Counted from the first letter of the stretch, positions 16,410-25,606 are shown. The stretch is 64,000 nucleotides of DNA from Burkholderia sp. Ac-20365 (GCF_017104715.1 NZ_JAAGPI010000032.1:1-64000), one strand, 5' to 3'. Made by a program: numbers and translations. The notes: generated by a model from the sequence alone, not told the origin.

Positions 16410-16437
16410 AGCCCTGTTTCGAATTGAATACAGGGCT
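16410..16437. repeat. Hairpin AGCCCTGT / ACAGGGCT between convergent genes
   Basis: An 8-bp inverted repeat with a 12-base loop lies between the exported protein and bacterioferritin 3' ends. There is no strong T-run, but the position between two convergent genes suggests a weak bidirectional terminator. Confidence 0.4.
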
Positions 16438-16483
16438 GCATGGCATCGACAGGAAAACAATACAAAGAGAATACCGCCGACAC

Positions 16484-16960
16484 CTATTCTTCGGACTCCA
16501 TTCCCGACTGCAAGTAGTTCTGCAACCCAACCTTATCGATCAGCGCAAGATGGGTTTCGAGCCAATCGATCTGCGTCTCGGTATCGTCGAGAATCGACGT
16601 TAGTATCTCGCGCGACACAAAATCCCTGACCGACTCGCAGTACGTGATCGCCTCTTGGCACGTACTCTGCGAGGCCTGTTCGAGCTTCAGATCGCACTCG
16701 AGGATTTCCTTCGTGTCTTCGCCGATCAGCAACTTGTCCAGATCCTGCAGATTCGGCAGCCCTTCCAGAAAAAATATCCGTTCGATCAACGCGTCGGCAT
16801 GTTTCATTTCGTCGATCGACTCGTCATATTCGTGCTTGCCCAACTGGTCCAGACCCCAGTGTTTGTACATTCTCGCGTGGACAAAGTACTGATTGATCGC
16901 CGTCAGTTCGTTCTTCAACTGGGCATTCAGATACTCGATCACCTTCTTGTCACCCTGCAT
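16484..16960 (-). CDS. bfr: Bacterioferritin subunit with altered ferroxidase site
   Basis: A 158-residue bacterioferritin, full length, starting [20 protein letters not shown]. Compared with E. coli Bfr, ligands Glu18, Glu51, His54 and Glu94 and haem ligand Met52 (EMKHAD) are present. However, the positions of Glu127 and His130 are Thr127 and Gln130 ([12 protein letters not shown]). Two of six diiron ligands thus appear missing, as in the haem-binding, ferroxidase-poor subunits of two-subunit bacterioferritins. It would then need a partner Bfr encoded elsewhere. A Met 19 codons upstream is rejected because family members begin at MQGD. It faces the Fur-like region upstream of the iron-uptake operon. 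Confidence 0.9.
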   Translation of the reverse strand: MQGDKKVIEYLNAQLKNELTAINQYFVHARMYKHWGLDQLGKHEYDESIDEMKHADALIERIFFLEGLPNLQDLDKLLIGEDTKEILECDLKLEQASQSTCQEAITYCESVRDFVSREILTSILDDTETQIDWLETHLALIDKVGLQNYLQSGMESEE

Positions 16961-17357
16961 GACAGACCTCCTTTCCGGTACGCGCGGCAATCGGCTTGCA
17001 GCAGGCTCCGCGCTCATCGAACCTGCTCTCGCGGAGTGCCAGCGAACTCCTATAGACGATAGACGATTGCCCGGAATGTCACGCTAATGAGAACGCGAAT
17101 GAGTCTGAGCGGACCTCGCTAATGTAGATCCTTACCGGAAAACGATCACTCGCATTACTCATACAAGGAGATTGTCAGTTATACGTAATGCGATTGCGCT
17201 GCTCGCTGTAATTTAGATGCGAATCATTCGCATTTATATTGACGCTTCGTTATACAGATGCGTACTATTTGCACGGTGGAATGACGTAATGACCGACGCG
17301 GTTGCGTCCACTCCCATCTCACAACTGGTTGCCTCATCCAATCTGTAGCATAACTAA
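16961..17357. other. Divergent regulatory region, bfr / oprB iron operon
   Basis: There is no gene in these 397 bases. A perfect 17-bp Fur-like palindrome lies at 17217-17233. A weaker, similar stretch (TAATGAGAACGCGAATGAG) at 17085-17103 sits on the bfr side. The right half is AT-rich and likely carries the promoter of the long iron-uptake operon. Confidence 0.55.
17217..17233. promoter_or_regulatory. Fur-box-like perfect palindrome
   Basis: ATGCGAAT-C-ATTCGCAT is a perfect inverted repeat with a one-base centre. It is very close to the core AATGAGAATCATTCTCATT form of Fur sites, with GC in place of AG in each arm. It lies 125 bases before the porin gene that heads an iron-transport operon, which supports iron-responsive repression. 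Confidence 0.7.
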
Positions 17358-18833
17358 ATGTTTACAATAAAAATCAGCGGACCGATTGAACTGGCACGCG
17401 CATTTTCCGTGCGCAAAGCGACCATCGCGACAGCATTCGCGTGCGCAGCGCTTGCGTCCGTTCACGCAAGCGCTGCTGCGAATCCCGATGCCACGCCAGA
17501 AGCACCGGAAGCCGACCTGAACATCCAGGCGCAACCCTCCAGTTTCTGGACGGGTTTCTGGACGCGCCAGAACATGCTCGGCGACATGGGTGGTTTGCGC
17601 CCCTGGCTCGGCAAATACGGCATTACGTTCCAGTTGACCGAAACCAGCGAATATCTCGCGAACCTGCGTGGCGGGTTGTCGCGCGGCGGCGCCTACGACG
17701 GCCTCACGACAGCCACCGTACAGGTGGACACGCAAAAGGCGTTCGGCCTGCCCGGCGGCCTGTTCAACGTCAGCGGCCTGCAGATTCACGGCCGCAACCT
17801 GAGCGCGGACCGGCTCGGCACGCTCAACACGGCAAGCGGCATCGAAGCCGAAGCGACGACGCGCCTGTGGGAACTGTGGTATCAGCAGTCGTTCCTGAAC
17901 AAGCGCGTCGACGTGAAGATCGGGCAGCAGAGTATCGATCAGGAGTTCATCACGAGCACGTATGCAGCGACGTTCATCAACACGATGTTCGGCTGGCCTG
18001 CATTGCCCTCTTATGACATGCCCTCGGGTGGCCCGGCCTATCCGCTGTCTGCGCTCGGCGTGCGTATTCGCGGACAGATCACGCCTTCGCTGACCGCGCT
18101 GGCGGGCGTCTACTCCGGCGATCCACTCGGCAACAATCCCGACAACATCCACGGCACGAACTTCAATCTGCACAACGGCGCCTTGTGGATCGGCGAATTG
18201 CAATACTCGATCAACCAGCCAGCCGACGGCGAAATGGTCGGCGCCGACAGCAACAAGCTGCCGGGCACCTACAAGCTCGGTGTCTGGTACAACACTAATC
18301 GCTTCGACGACCAGCGTTTCGACAACACGGGATTGTCGCTCGCGAACCCGGCGTCAACCGGCATTCCGCAATCGCATCACGGCGACTACAGCATCTATGC
18401 CGTAGCCGACCAGATGATCTGGCGCCCTGACCCCGACGAAGCGCGCAGCATCGGCGTGTTTGCTCGCCTGATGGGCGCGCCTGGCGACCGCAATCTCGTG
18501 AGCTTCGCCGGCAACTTCGGCGTCGTGATGAAAGCGCCCTTCAAGAATCGCGACAACGACAGCGTCGGTCTGGCCGTGACCTACATCAAGGTTGGCAGCC
18601 ATGTGCACGATCTCGACCTCGACAACCTCTCGTTCTCGGGCGGTCCGTACGGCGTCCGCACGAGCGAAACCACACTGGAAGCCACCTACATCTACCAGGC
18701 CACGCCGTGGTGGCAGATTCAGGGCGACGCACAGTACACGTTCAACGCGGGCGCAGGACAGAACCCGAACGACCCGACCCAGCCGCTGCGCAACACGTTC
18801 GTGATCGGCGTGCGGACCAACATCACGTTCTAG
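17358..18833 (+). CDS. OprB-family outer-membrane porin
   Basis: A 491-residue porin. A long signal sequence (about 1-41, ending HASAAA) precedes the OprB family pattern: SSFWTGFWTRQNMLGDMGGL, LGKYGITFQLTETSEYLANL, GRNLSADRLGTLNTASGIEA, RLWELWYQQSFLNKRVDVKI, GQQSIDQEFITS and a terminal strand ending TNITF. OprB porins usually admit sugars, but this one heads an operon with a peroxidase and a ferric ABC transporter behind a Fur-like site, so an iron-complex substrate is more likely. That is inference from context. The next gene begins 50 bases on. Confidence 0.88.
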   Translation: MFTIKISGPIELARAFSVRKATIATAFACAALASVHASAAANPDATPEAPEADLNIQAQPSSFWTGFWTRQNMLGDMGGLRPWLGKYGITFQLTETSEYLANLRGGLSRGGAYDGLTTATVQVDTQKAFGLPGGLFNVSGLQIHGRNLSADRLGTLNTASGIEAEATTRLWELWYQQSFLNKRVDVKIGQQSIDQEFITSTYAATFINTMFGWPALPSYDMPSGGPAYPLSALGVRIRGQITPSLTALAGVYSGDPLGNNPDNIHGTNFNLHNGALWIGELQYSINQPADGEMVGADSNKLPGTYKLGVWYNTNRFDDQRFDNTGLSLANPASTGIPQSHHGDYSIYAVADQMIWRPDPDEARSIGVFARLMGAPGDRNLVSFAGNFGVVMKAPFKNRDNDSVGLAVTYIKVGSHVHDLDLDNLSFSGGPYGVRTSETTLEATYIYQATPWWQIQGDAQYTFNAGAGQNPNDPTQPLRNTFVIGVRTNITF

Positions 18834-18883
18834 GCGACGACAGATTGCGCGACCTTCCCCGACATCAGCGAAGCATTCCGATC

Positions 18884-20095
18884 ATGACGGCACATCAGGC
18901 TCCGTGCGCAGACACGGCAACATCCGGTACGAACCTGAAGCGCGTTGCGCGCATGTTCAGGCATCAGTGGCGGCGCCACCTTCGAACGCCAACGCTGCTC
19001 GCCGCCGGCATCGTGGCACTCATCACGACAGGCGCCGCGCAAGCGGAACCGCAGGGCTTCCTCGAGACGCTGCACCGTAACACGACACTCATCAACACCG
19101 TTCCCGACAACGGCGATCAGAATCCGTATGCGATCGTCGTTGCGCCCGTCTCGGCGGGTACCGTGAAGCAAGGCGACGTGCTCGTCGACAACTTCAACAA
19201 CGCGGCCAATCTGCAAGGCACGGGCAGCACGATCGTCGACTATCACCCCGACACGAAGCAGATGACCCTCTTCGCGAAGATCCCCCGCGATCTGAAAGCG
19301 TGTCCCGGCGGTGTCGGGCTGTCGACAGCCATGACGATGCTCAAGTCCGGCTGGGTGATCGTCGGCAGCACGCCGAGCAACGACGGCACGACGGGCACCA
19401 AAGGCGCCGGTTGCCTCGTGGTGCTCGATTCGCAAGGCCAACTCGCGTCCGTGATCAGCAGCCCGAATATCAACGACCCGTGGGGCAATATGGCCGTCGT
19501 CGATAACGGCACGAGCGCGACGTTATTCATCAGCATGGCGGGCTTTGGCGTCGGCGGTGCGGACGGCAATCCGCCCGTCTTCAAGCAGGCCACCGTGCTG
19601 CAGCTCGATCTCGACATACCGCAAGGCAAGCCGCCCGTCGTGAAGAAAGAGACCGTGGTGGGCAGCGGCTTCGGCGCGCAGGCCGACAAGGGCGTGTTCC
19701 TCGTCGGGCCGACGGGGCTCGCGCTATCGGCGGATCAAAAGCTGTTGTATGTGTCCGATGCCATCGGCAACCGCATCAATGAAATCGACGAGCCGATGAC
19801 GCGCGACACGAGTGCGGGTGTCGGCCGCCAGATTACGGCCGATGGCCTGCTGCATCGTCCCCTCGCAATGGTGACGGCGCCGAACGGCCACTTGCTGGTG
19901 ACCAACGCGCTCAACGGCCAGGTCGTCGAGATCGTCCCTGAAACGGGCAAGCAGTTGTACGCCCGCTGGATCGATACCGACAAGGCACAGACACCGCCCG
20001 GCAACGGCGACCTGTTCGGCATCGCGTTGACGCCGGAAGGCGACGGCTTCTACTACGTCCAGGACGACGTGAACACGCTGGTGATCGCGAAATGA
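18884..20095 (+). CDS. Exported beta-propeller-like (NHL/SMP-30-type) protein
   Basis: A 403-residue protein. A long N-terminus precedes a hydrophobic signal (TLLAAGIVALITTGAAQA), so a start at the internal MFRHQWRR is possible. The mature region has repeated strand units with Gly/Asn/Asp turns: GDVLVDNFNNAANLQGTGST, GPTGLALSADQKLLYVSDAI, RPLAMVTAPNGHLLVTNALN and LFGIALTPEGDGFYYVQDDV, as in NHL or SMP-30-like propellers. It sits between the porin and the DyP peroxidase in the iron operon. A periplasmic binding or scaffold role for the imported complex is plausible but unproven. No catalytic motif is obvious. Confidence 0.75.
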   Translation: MTAHQAPCADTATSGTNLKRVARMFRHQWRRHLRTPTLLAAGIVALITTGAAQAEPQGFLETLHRNTTLINTVPDNGDQNPYAIVVAPVSAGTVKQGDVLVDNFNNAANLQGTGSTIVDYHPDTKQMTLFAKIPRDLKACPGGVGLSTAMTMLKSGWVIVGSTPSNDGTTGTKGAGCLVVLDSQGQLASVISSPNINDPWGNMAVVDNGTSATLFISMAGFGVGGADGNPPVFKQATVLQLDLDIPQGKPPVVKKETVVGSGFGAQADKGVFLVGPTGLALSADQKLLYVSDAIGNRINEIDEPMTRDTSAGVGRQITADGLLHRPLAMVTAPNGHLLVTNALNGQVVEIVPETGKQLYARWIDTDKAQTPPGNGDLFGIALTPEGDGFYYVQDDVNTLVIAK

Positions 20096-20162
20096 CGGTT
20101 CATCGCAACGGGTCGCAGTAACGGTTCAAGCAACGGTTGAAGTAACAGGCAGGAACAGCATC

Positions 20163-21455
20163 ATGGCAAACGATCAATCCCCACCGTCGCGCCCCGGCCG
20201 GCGCGGCTTCCTGAAAGCAGGCGGCGCTGCCGTCGCGGCGGGCGCAGGGCTCGCGACAATGGGCGCCGCGCAGGCCGCATTGACGCGCACGCACGCCGAC
20301 GATGTGCAGCGCCAGAACGAGCCGTTCTATGCCGCGCATCAGGGCGGCATCGTCACGCCGCAGCAGAGTCACACCTATGTCGCCGCTTTCGATCTCAAGA
20401 CCGACAAGCGCGAAGAGGTGATTGCGCTGTTGCGCGAATGGACGCAAGCCGCCGCACGCATGACGCAGGGCCAGCCCGCCGGCACGCTCGATACCGCCGA
20501 CGACAAACCCGCCGCCGATTCCGCGGATATCCTCGGCCTCGGCGCGTCGTCGCTCACGATCACCTTCGGTTTCGGCCCGGGTCTCTTCACGACGCAAGAC
20601 GGCAAAGACCGCTACGGCCTCGCCAGCAAGCGGCCCGCCGCGCTCGTCGATCTGCCCCGCTTCAACGGCGACCAGCTGGTGCCCGAGAAGACGGGCGGCG
20701 ACCTCTTCATTCAGGCCTGCGCAAACGATGCGCAAGTCGCCTTCCATGCCGTGCGCCAACTGGCGCGCATGGGATACGGCGCGATCCAGATGCGCTGGGG
20801 CCAGGCGGGGTTTCTATCAGGACCGAAAGGTCAGACGCCGCGCAATCTGATGGGCTTCAAGGACGGCACGAATAACCCGTCGACGGGCAAGACGCCGCTG
20901 ATGAACCAGTTCGTCTGGGCCAACGCCGCCGACGCGCCGTGGATGCAAGGCGGCACCTACACGGTCGTGCGCCGCATCCGCATCACGCTGGAGCATTGGG
21001 ATCAGATGGAGCTCGGCTTTCAGGAGCAGGTGTTCGGTCGCCACAAATACACAGGTGCGCCGATCGGCAAGAAGAACGAGTTCGATGCCGTCGATCTCAA
21101 TGCGCAGGACAAGGACGGCAACAACGTCATCCCCGATAACTCACATGTGCGCCTGTCGAATCAGGCGAACAACGCCGGCATGCAGATTCTGCGCCGCTCG
21201 TATTCGTACAACGACGGCACGAACTTCTATATCGAGCGCTGGCCGCCGTGGCGCCAGGAAACCGAATATGACGCCGGTCTCATCTTTATCGCGCATCAGT
21301 CGGATCCGCGCACCGGCTTCATTCCGATCAACGCGAAGCTTGCGAAGTTCGACATGATGAACCAGTTCACGACGCATATCGGCAGCGCGATTTTTGCCGT
21401 GCCGCCCGGCGCGCGGGAAGGTTCCTATATCGGCGCAGGACTGTTCGAAGCATAA
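20163..21455 (+). CDS. efeB: Tat-exported Dyp-type haem peroxidase (EfeB-like)
   Basis: A 430-residue peroxidase. The twin-arginine signal is at 11-39 (PGRRGFLKAGG ... GAAQA). The distal-site motif GFKDG is at 231-235 with Asp234; proximal His328 sits in DNSHVRLSNQ and conserved Arg344/345 in ILRRSYSYNDG. These are the EfeB/DyP landmarks. EfeB works in the periplasm with ferrous-iron uptake and has been linked to iron release from haem-type ligands. Here it is followed by a ferric-type ABC transporter instead of EfeU/EfeO, an unusual pairing. It is probably in one operon with the porin and propeller genes. Confidence 0.92.
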   Translation: MANDQSPPSRPGRRGFLKAGGAAVAAGAGLATMGAAQAALTRTHADDVQRQNEPFYAAHQGGIVTPQQSHTYVAAFDLKTDKREEVIALLREWTQAAARMTQGQPAGTLDTADDKPAADSADILGLGASSLTITFGFGPGLFTTQDGKDRYGLASKRPAALVDLPRFNGDQLVPEKTGGDLFIQACANDAQVAFHAVRQLARMGYGAIQMRWGQAGFLSGPKGQTPRNLMGFKDGTNNPSTGKTPLMNQFVWANAADAPWMQGGTYTVVRRIRITLEHWDQMELGFQEQVFGRHKYTGAPIGKKNEFDAVDLNAQDKDGNNVIPDNSHVRLSNQANNAGMQILRRSYSYNDGTNFYIERWPPWRQETEYDAGLIFIAHQSDPRTGFIPINAKLAKFDMMNQFTTHIGSAIFAVPPGAREGSYIGAGLFEA

Positions 21456-21539
21456 ACGCCGTTTGCCCGCACAGACCGGCTCGCATCCGGCGCAAGGCAA
21501 ACGGCCATCCAACAACATCAAGAGGAAGAGGTTTCAGTC

Positions 21540-22559
21540 ATGACCCGTTCATGGTTTGGGGCAATGCGCCACGCGGCGCAAATCACCGCACTGTCGCTGT
21601 CGATCGCGGCGACGGGCGCGCACGCCGCGTCGATCACCGTGTACAGCGCGCAGCACGAACAGGTGGTCAATCTGCTCGCGAAGGACTTCGAGAAGCAGAC
21701 GGGCATCGCCGTGAAGATTCGCAACGGCGAAGGCCCTGCGCTCGCGGCGCAGCTCGTCGCGGAAGGTTCGGCATCGCCCGCCGATGTGTACTTCACGGAA
21801 AACTCACCCGAGCTGATGCTGCTCGAAGAAAAAGGCCTGCTCGGCAAGGTCGATACCGCGACGCTCGGTACGATCCCGGCGCGTTTCAATTCGCCGACGG
21901 GCCAATGGGTCGGTGTCACCGCGCGAGAAAGCGTGCTCGTCTACAACACCGCGAAAATCCAGCCCTCGCAACTGCCGCCTTCGATATTCGATCTGGCCAA
22001 ACCCGAATGGAAAGGCAAGGTCGGCATCGCGCCGAGCGACGCGGACTTTCTGCCGCTCGTCAGCGCCGTGCTCGCATTGAAGGGCGAAGCGCAGACGCTG
22101 CAGTGGCTCAAAGGCCTCAAAACCAATGCGCAGATTTTCGACGACGATGAAGGCGTCGTGGCCGCGGTGAATCGCGGCGGCGTGGTGACGGGCGTGATCA
22201 ACAATTACTACTGGGCGCGCCTGCATGCCGAACTCGGCGACAAGGCCACGCGCAGCGCGATTTATCACTACAGTAACGGCGACGTCGGCGGGCTCGTGAA
22301 TGTGTCGGGCGCGGCGATCTTGAAGAACGCCCACAACACGGACGGCGCGCAGCAATTTCTCAAGTACCTCGTCAGCGAACGCGCACAGGCGCTGATGGCG
22401 AATAGCCACATCAGCTACGAATATCCGCTGCACGCGGGCGTCGCGCCTGATCCGCTGCTCAAGCCGCTTGCCGAACTGCAACCGCCGTCGCTCACGCTCG
22501 AACAGCTCGGCGACGACAGCCAGGCCGGCAAGCTGCTGCGCCAGGCGGGCTTGCTGTAA
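21540..22559 (+). CDS. Ferric iron ABC transporter, periplasmic binding protein (FbpA/FutA-like)
   Basis: A 339-residue periplasmic protein with signal peptide ending near TGAHAA. Ligand signatures of ferric-binding proteins are visible: His39-Glu40 (YSAQHEQVV) and the tandem tyrosines Tyr223-Tyr224 (GVINNYYWARL). The core includes ADVYFTENSPELMLLEEKGL and RESVLVYNTAKI. It should capture Fe3+ released in the periplasm and pass it to the permease encoded 12 bases downstream. AAGAGGAAGAGG before the ATG is a strong ribosome binding site. Confidence 0.92.
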   Translation: MTRSWFGAMRHAAQITALSLSIAATGAHAASITVYSAQHEQVVNLLAKDFEKQTGIAVKIRNGEGPALAAQLVAEGSASPADVYFTENSPELMLLEEKGLLGKVDTATLGTIPARFNSPTGQWVGVTARESVLVYNTAKIQPSQLPPSIFDLAKPEWKGKVGIAPSDADFLPLVSAVLALKGEAQTLQWLKGLKTNAQIFDDDEGVVAAVNRGGVVTGVINNYYWARLHAELGDKATRSAIYHYSNGDVGGLVNVSGAAILKNAHNTDGAQQFLKYLVSERAQALMANSHISYEYPLHAGVAPDPLLKPLAELQPPSLTLEQLGDDSQAGKLLRQAGLL

Positions 22560-22571
22560 AGGAATGCACAG

Positions 22572-24191
22572 GTGAGCGATGTGACCGACATCGGCGAAGC
22601 TGTCGTTGCCGTTCAACCTTCGGTAGACACGGCGGCGCGCGGTCGAAAACGCGCGCCGCGCGGTTTGCTCGTGGGCGCCGCCGTGAGCGCATTGCTCGTG
22701 CTGCTGCCGCTCGCCTTCACGTTCTACCGCGCGACGACAGTCGGTTTCAGCGACGCCGTCGAACTCGTGTTCCGCCCACTCGTGGGAGAACTGCTGGTCA
22801 ATACGCTGCTGATCACCGTGAGCGCGACGCTGGCCTCGGCTGTGGTCGGTACGGCTGCGGCGTGGTTCATCGAACGCACACATCTGCCGGGCCGGCGGCT
22901 GTGGGCCGTGCTCGCCGCGGCGCCGCTCGCGATGCCCGCGTTCGTCTCCAGCTACGCGTGGGTATCGATCAGCCTCGATCTGCAGGACTTCGCGGGCGCG
23001 TTGCTAGTCATCACATCAGCGTATTTTCCGCTCGTCTATCTGCCTGTGGCGGCCGCGTTGCGCGGCATGGACCCCGCGCTGGAGGAAAGCGCACGCGCGC
23101 TTGGCTGCGGACGCTGGTCGAGCTTCGTGCGCGTCGTGTTGCCACAACTGCGCCCCGCTCTGCTCGGCGGCATGCTCCTGGTCGCCTTGGGCGTGCTGTC
23201 CGAGTTCGGCGCATTCCAGATGCTGCGCTTTCGCACCTTCACAACCGAGATCTACGCCGAATACCGCACGAGTTTCGATAACAGCGGCGCCTCGCTGCTC
23301 GCGTGCCTGCTGATTTTGCTCTGCCTCGTGTGCCTCGCGTTCGAGTTTCGCGTGCGTGGACGCGCCCGCTATGAGCGCGTCGATCGCGGCGCGCGGCGGC
23401 CCGCGTTACGCTATCAGCTGGGCCATTGGCGCTGGGTCGTGCTCGCGTCGTTTGCCGCGTTGAGTATCGTCACGCTCGGCGTGCCGCTTGGCATGATCGG
23501 CTTCTGGCTCACACAGGAAGGGGCGGCCGCCGTGACGCCCGCTGAAGTGTCACCGGAACTGCTCTTCAATGCGACGATGTCGTCGGTCGGATTCGGTCTT
23601 GCTGCCGCGATCGTCACGACGCTGCTCGTTTTGCCGCTCGCGTACCTGCTCGCCCGCTATCCGACCCGGCTTGCGACGTTTTACGAACGCACCGTGTTTC
23701 TCGCGCAAGGCGTGCCGGGTCTCGTGGTCGCGCTGGCGATCGTCTCGCTCGCGGTGCGTGCGTTACAGCCGCTTTATCAGGGGATGACGCTGCTGATCGT
23801 CGCCTATGCAATCCTGTTTATGCCGCTCGCGCTCGTCAGCGTGCGTGCCGCGTTGATGCAGTCACAACCGCGTCTCGAAGATACCGCGCGCGCACTCGGA
23901 CTCAACGCCATGCAGACCTTCGTGCGAGTGCTGCTGCCGCTGGTCGCGCCCGGACTCGGCGCCGCGGCAACGATGGTCTTCATCTCCGTCGTGACCGAAC
24001 TGAACGCGACGCTGCTGCTCTCGCCCATCGATACCCACACGCTCGCCACGCAAGTCTGGTCCGACACATCGACGCTCGCATTCGCAGCGGCTGCGCCGTA
24101 TGCCGCGCTGCTCACGGGCATTTCGTTGTGCGCGTCGGGCTTGCTGTTCGTGCTGTCAGGACGCTCGGCGCTGCCCGGCGATCGCACCTGA
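22572..24191 (+). CDS. Ferric iron ABC transporter, fused permease (FbpB-like)
   Basis: A 539-residue inner-membrane protein with two six-helix permease halves. Each carries an EAA-loop motif: DPALEESARALGCGRWSSFV in the first and PRLEDTARALGLNAMQTFVR in the second. This duplicated layout is the FbpB form used in Fe3+ importers. GTG 22572 follows AAAGGAATGCACAG. It lies 12 bases after the binding-protein gene and 23 bases before the ATPase gene, giving a standard A-B-C operon. Confidence 0.93.
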   Translation: MSDVTDIGEAVVAVQPSVDTAARGRKRAPRGLLVGAAVSALLVLLPLAFTFYRATTVGFSDAVELVFRPLVGELLVNTLLITVSATLASAVVGTAAAWFIERTHLPGRRLWAVLAAAPLAMPAFVSSYAWVSISLDLQDFAGALLVITSAYFPLVYLPVAAALRGMDPALEESARALGCGRWSSFVRVVLPQLRPALLGGMLLVALGVLSEFGAFQMLRFRTFTTEIYAEYRTSFDNSGASLLACLLILLCLVCLAFEFRVRGRARYERVDRGARRPALRYQLGHWRWVVLASFAALSIVTLGVPLGMIGFWLTQEGAAAVTPAEVSPELLFNATMSSVGFGLAAAIVTTLLVLPLAYLLARYPTRLATFYERTVFLAQGVPGLVVALAIVSLAVRALQPLYQGMTLLIVAYAILFMPLALVSVRAALMQSQPRLEDTARALGLNAMQTFVRVLLPLVAPGLGAAATMVFISVVTELNATLLLSPIDTHTLATQVWSDTSTLAFAAAAPYAALLTGISLCASGLLFVLSGRSALPGDRT

Positions 24192-24214
24192 AGTCTTTCC
24201 GGTTGATCCTTAGA

Positions 24215-25273
24215 ATGAGCGAACTTCATATCAGCGGGCTGCGCAAGTCGTTCGACGGCCACACGGTTCTGCACGAGATCGATCTCGCAGTCGAGAGCGG
24301 GACCTTGCTCGCGCTGCTCGGGCCATCCGGCAGCGGCAAGACGACGTTGCTGCGCGTGTTGTGCGGCTTCGAGCGCGCCGATGGCGGCACGATCGAAATC
24401 CACGGCAGGCGCGTCGCGGGCGAGAATCTTCATCTGCCAACCGAACAACGGAAGATCGGTTACGTGCCGCAGGAAGGCGCGCTGTTTCCGCACCTGTCGG
24501 TGGCGGACAATATCGTGTTCGGCCTGCCGCGCAGTCAGCGGCACGCGCGCCATCGCGTCGGCGAAATGCTGGAACTGGTGGGCTTGCCTACGGCATTTTC
24601 GCAGCGAGCGCCGCAGCAGTTGTCGGGCGGTCAGCAGCAACGCGTCGCACTCGCGCGAGCACTCGCGCCCTCGCCTTCGCTCGTGTTGCTCGATGAGCCT
24701 TTCTCTTCCCTCGATGCCGCACTTCGAACGGAAACCCGCGAAGCGGTCGCGAAGGCGCTCGCTGAAACAGGTGCAACCGCCGTGCTCGTCACGCACGACC
24801 AGGCCGAAGCGTTGTCGCTCGGCCATGAGGTTGCAGTGTTGTGGAACGGACAGCTGATTCAGACCGCGCCGCCGCGGACGCTTTATCGCCAGCCCGCGAC
24901 GCGCGAACTTGCGACCTTCGTCGGCGATGCGGTGCTGTTGCCCGGCGTTGCGAACCACGGCATCGCGACGTGCGCGCTCGGCGCGCTAAAGCTCATCGCG
25001 CCGGTCGCCGACGGCCGTGTCGACATCATGGTGCGCCCCGAACAGGTGCGCCCGCTCGCGGCGAACGAAGCGTTGCCTGCGGACGGCACCGCCGTCGAAG
25101 CGCTCGTCACCGATCTGCGCTTTAACGGGCCCGATGCGCACGTCACCCTTCAAACGCGCGGCCCATCGCCTGTACCGGTTCGTGCGAGCGTGCCGGGACA
25201 TCGTGCGCCCGCCGTTGGGGACATTCTCAGGCTCACCGTGGACGGAAACGTCCTCGCTTACCCACTGAACTAG
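24215..25273 (+). CDS. Ferric iron ABC transporter, ATPase (FbpC-like)
   Basis: A 352-residue ATPase. Walker A is GPSGSGKTT at 36-44, the Q-loop region is YVPQEGALFPHLSVADN, the signature is LSGGQQQRVALARA, Walker B is LVLLDEPFSSLD, and the H-loop is VTHDQAEA. The FP--LSV form and a C-terminal TOBE-like domain (about 240-350) mark the FbpC/PotA group. ATG 24215 gives the normal N-terminus MSELHISGLRKSFDG; an upstream in-frame start overlapping the permease gene is rejected. It energises the permease and closes the iron operon. Confidence 0.93.
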   Translation: MSELHISGLRKSFDGHTVLHEIDLAVESGTLLALLGPSGSGKTTLLRVLCGFERADGGTIEIHGRRVAGENLHLPTEQRKIGYVPQEGALFPHLSVADNIVFGLPRSQRHARHRVGEMLELVGLPTAFSQRAPQQLSGGQQQRVALARALAPSPSLVLLDEPFSSLDAALRTETREAVAKALAETGATAVLVTHDQAEALSLGHEVAVLWNGQLIQTAPPRTLYRQPATRELATFVGDAVLLPGVANHGIATCALGALKLIAPVADGRVDIMVRPEQVRPLAANEALPADGTAVEALVTDLRFNGPDAHVTLQTRGPSPVPVRASVPGHRAPAVGDILRLTVDGNVLAYPLN

Positions 25274-25342
25274 AGGCAACGTCGACCTTGCCGACGTATG
25301 GCGATAGGGATGCGTGCCATTGGCAGCAGTCCATCGACGGCA

Positions 25343-25606
25343 TCAGAACGACGGACGCACCACGGACAGCGAGTAACGCCCCATGTTCACCCCGGTAATC
25401 TGGTGCGGCAGCAGACCAATGCGCCTGGCATTGTCGACGGAAGCCTGTGTCTGGTCGGTCGCGTCGGCGTATCTGTAAGTCGTTTTCTGCTGCGCCAGTT
25501 GCGCCCGGATGTCGTCATTGACCGTTTGCGGCGACGACTGTGCGAACGACGACACGGCCGGGATTGCAAGCGACACGGCAACAATCAACTGAATCATTTT
25601 CATCAT
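25343..25606 (-). CDS. DUF4148-family periplasmic protein, second copy
   Basis: An 87-residue secreted protein: signal peptide (MMKMIQLIVAVSLAIPAVSSFA) and the DUF4148 core NDDIRAQLAQQKTTYRYADA. ATG 25606 lies directly after CCGGAGAAAG; the next codon is also ATG and could be used. It is related to the protein at 14462-14758 but lacks the C-terminal tail of that copy. It is convergent with the iron ATPase gene. Function is unknown. Confidence 0.75.
   Translation of the reverse strand: MMKMIQLIVAVSLAIPAVSSFAQSSPQTVNDDIRAQLAQQKTTYRYADATDQTQASVDNARRIGLLPHQITGVNMGRYSLSVVRPSF

Noticed and set aside
17358-18833. Assigning the OprB porin to sugar uptake
   Set aside because: No sugar genes are nearby; the Fur-like site and following iron genes make an iron role more likely, although it is unproven.
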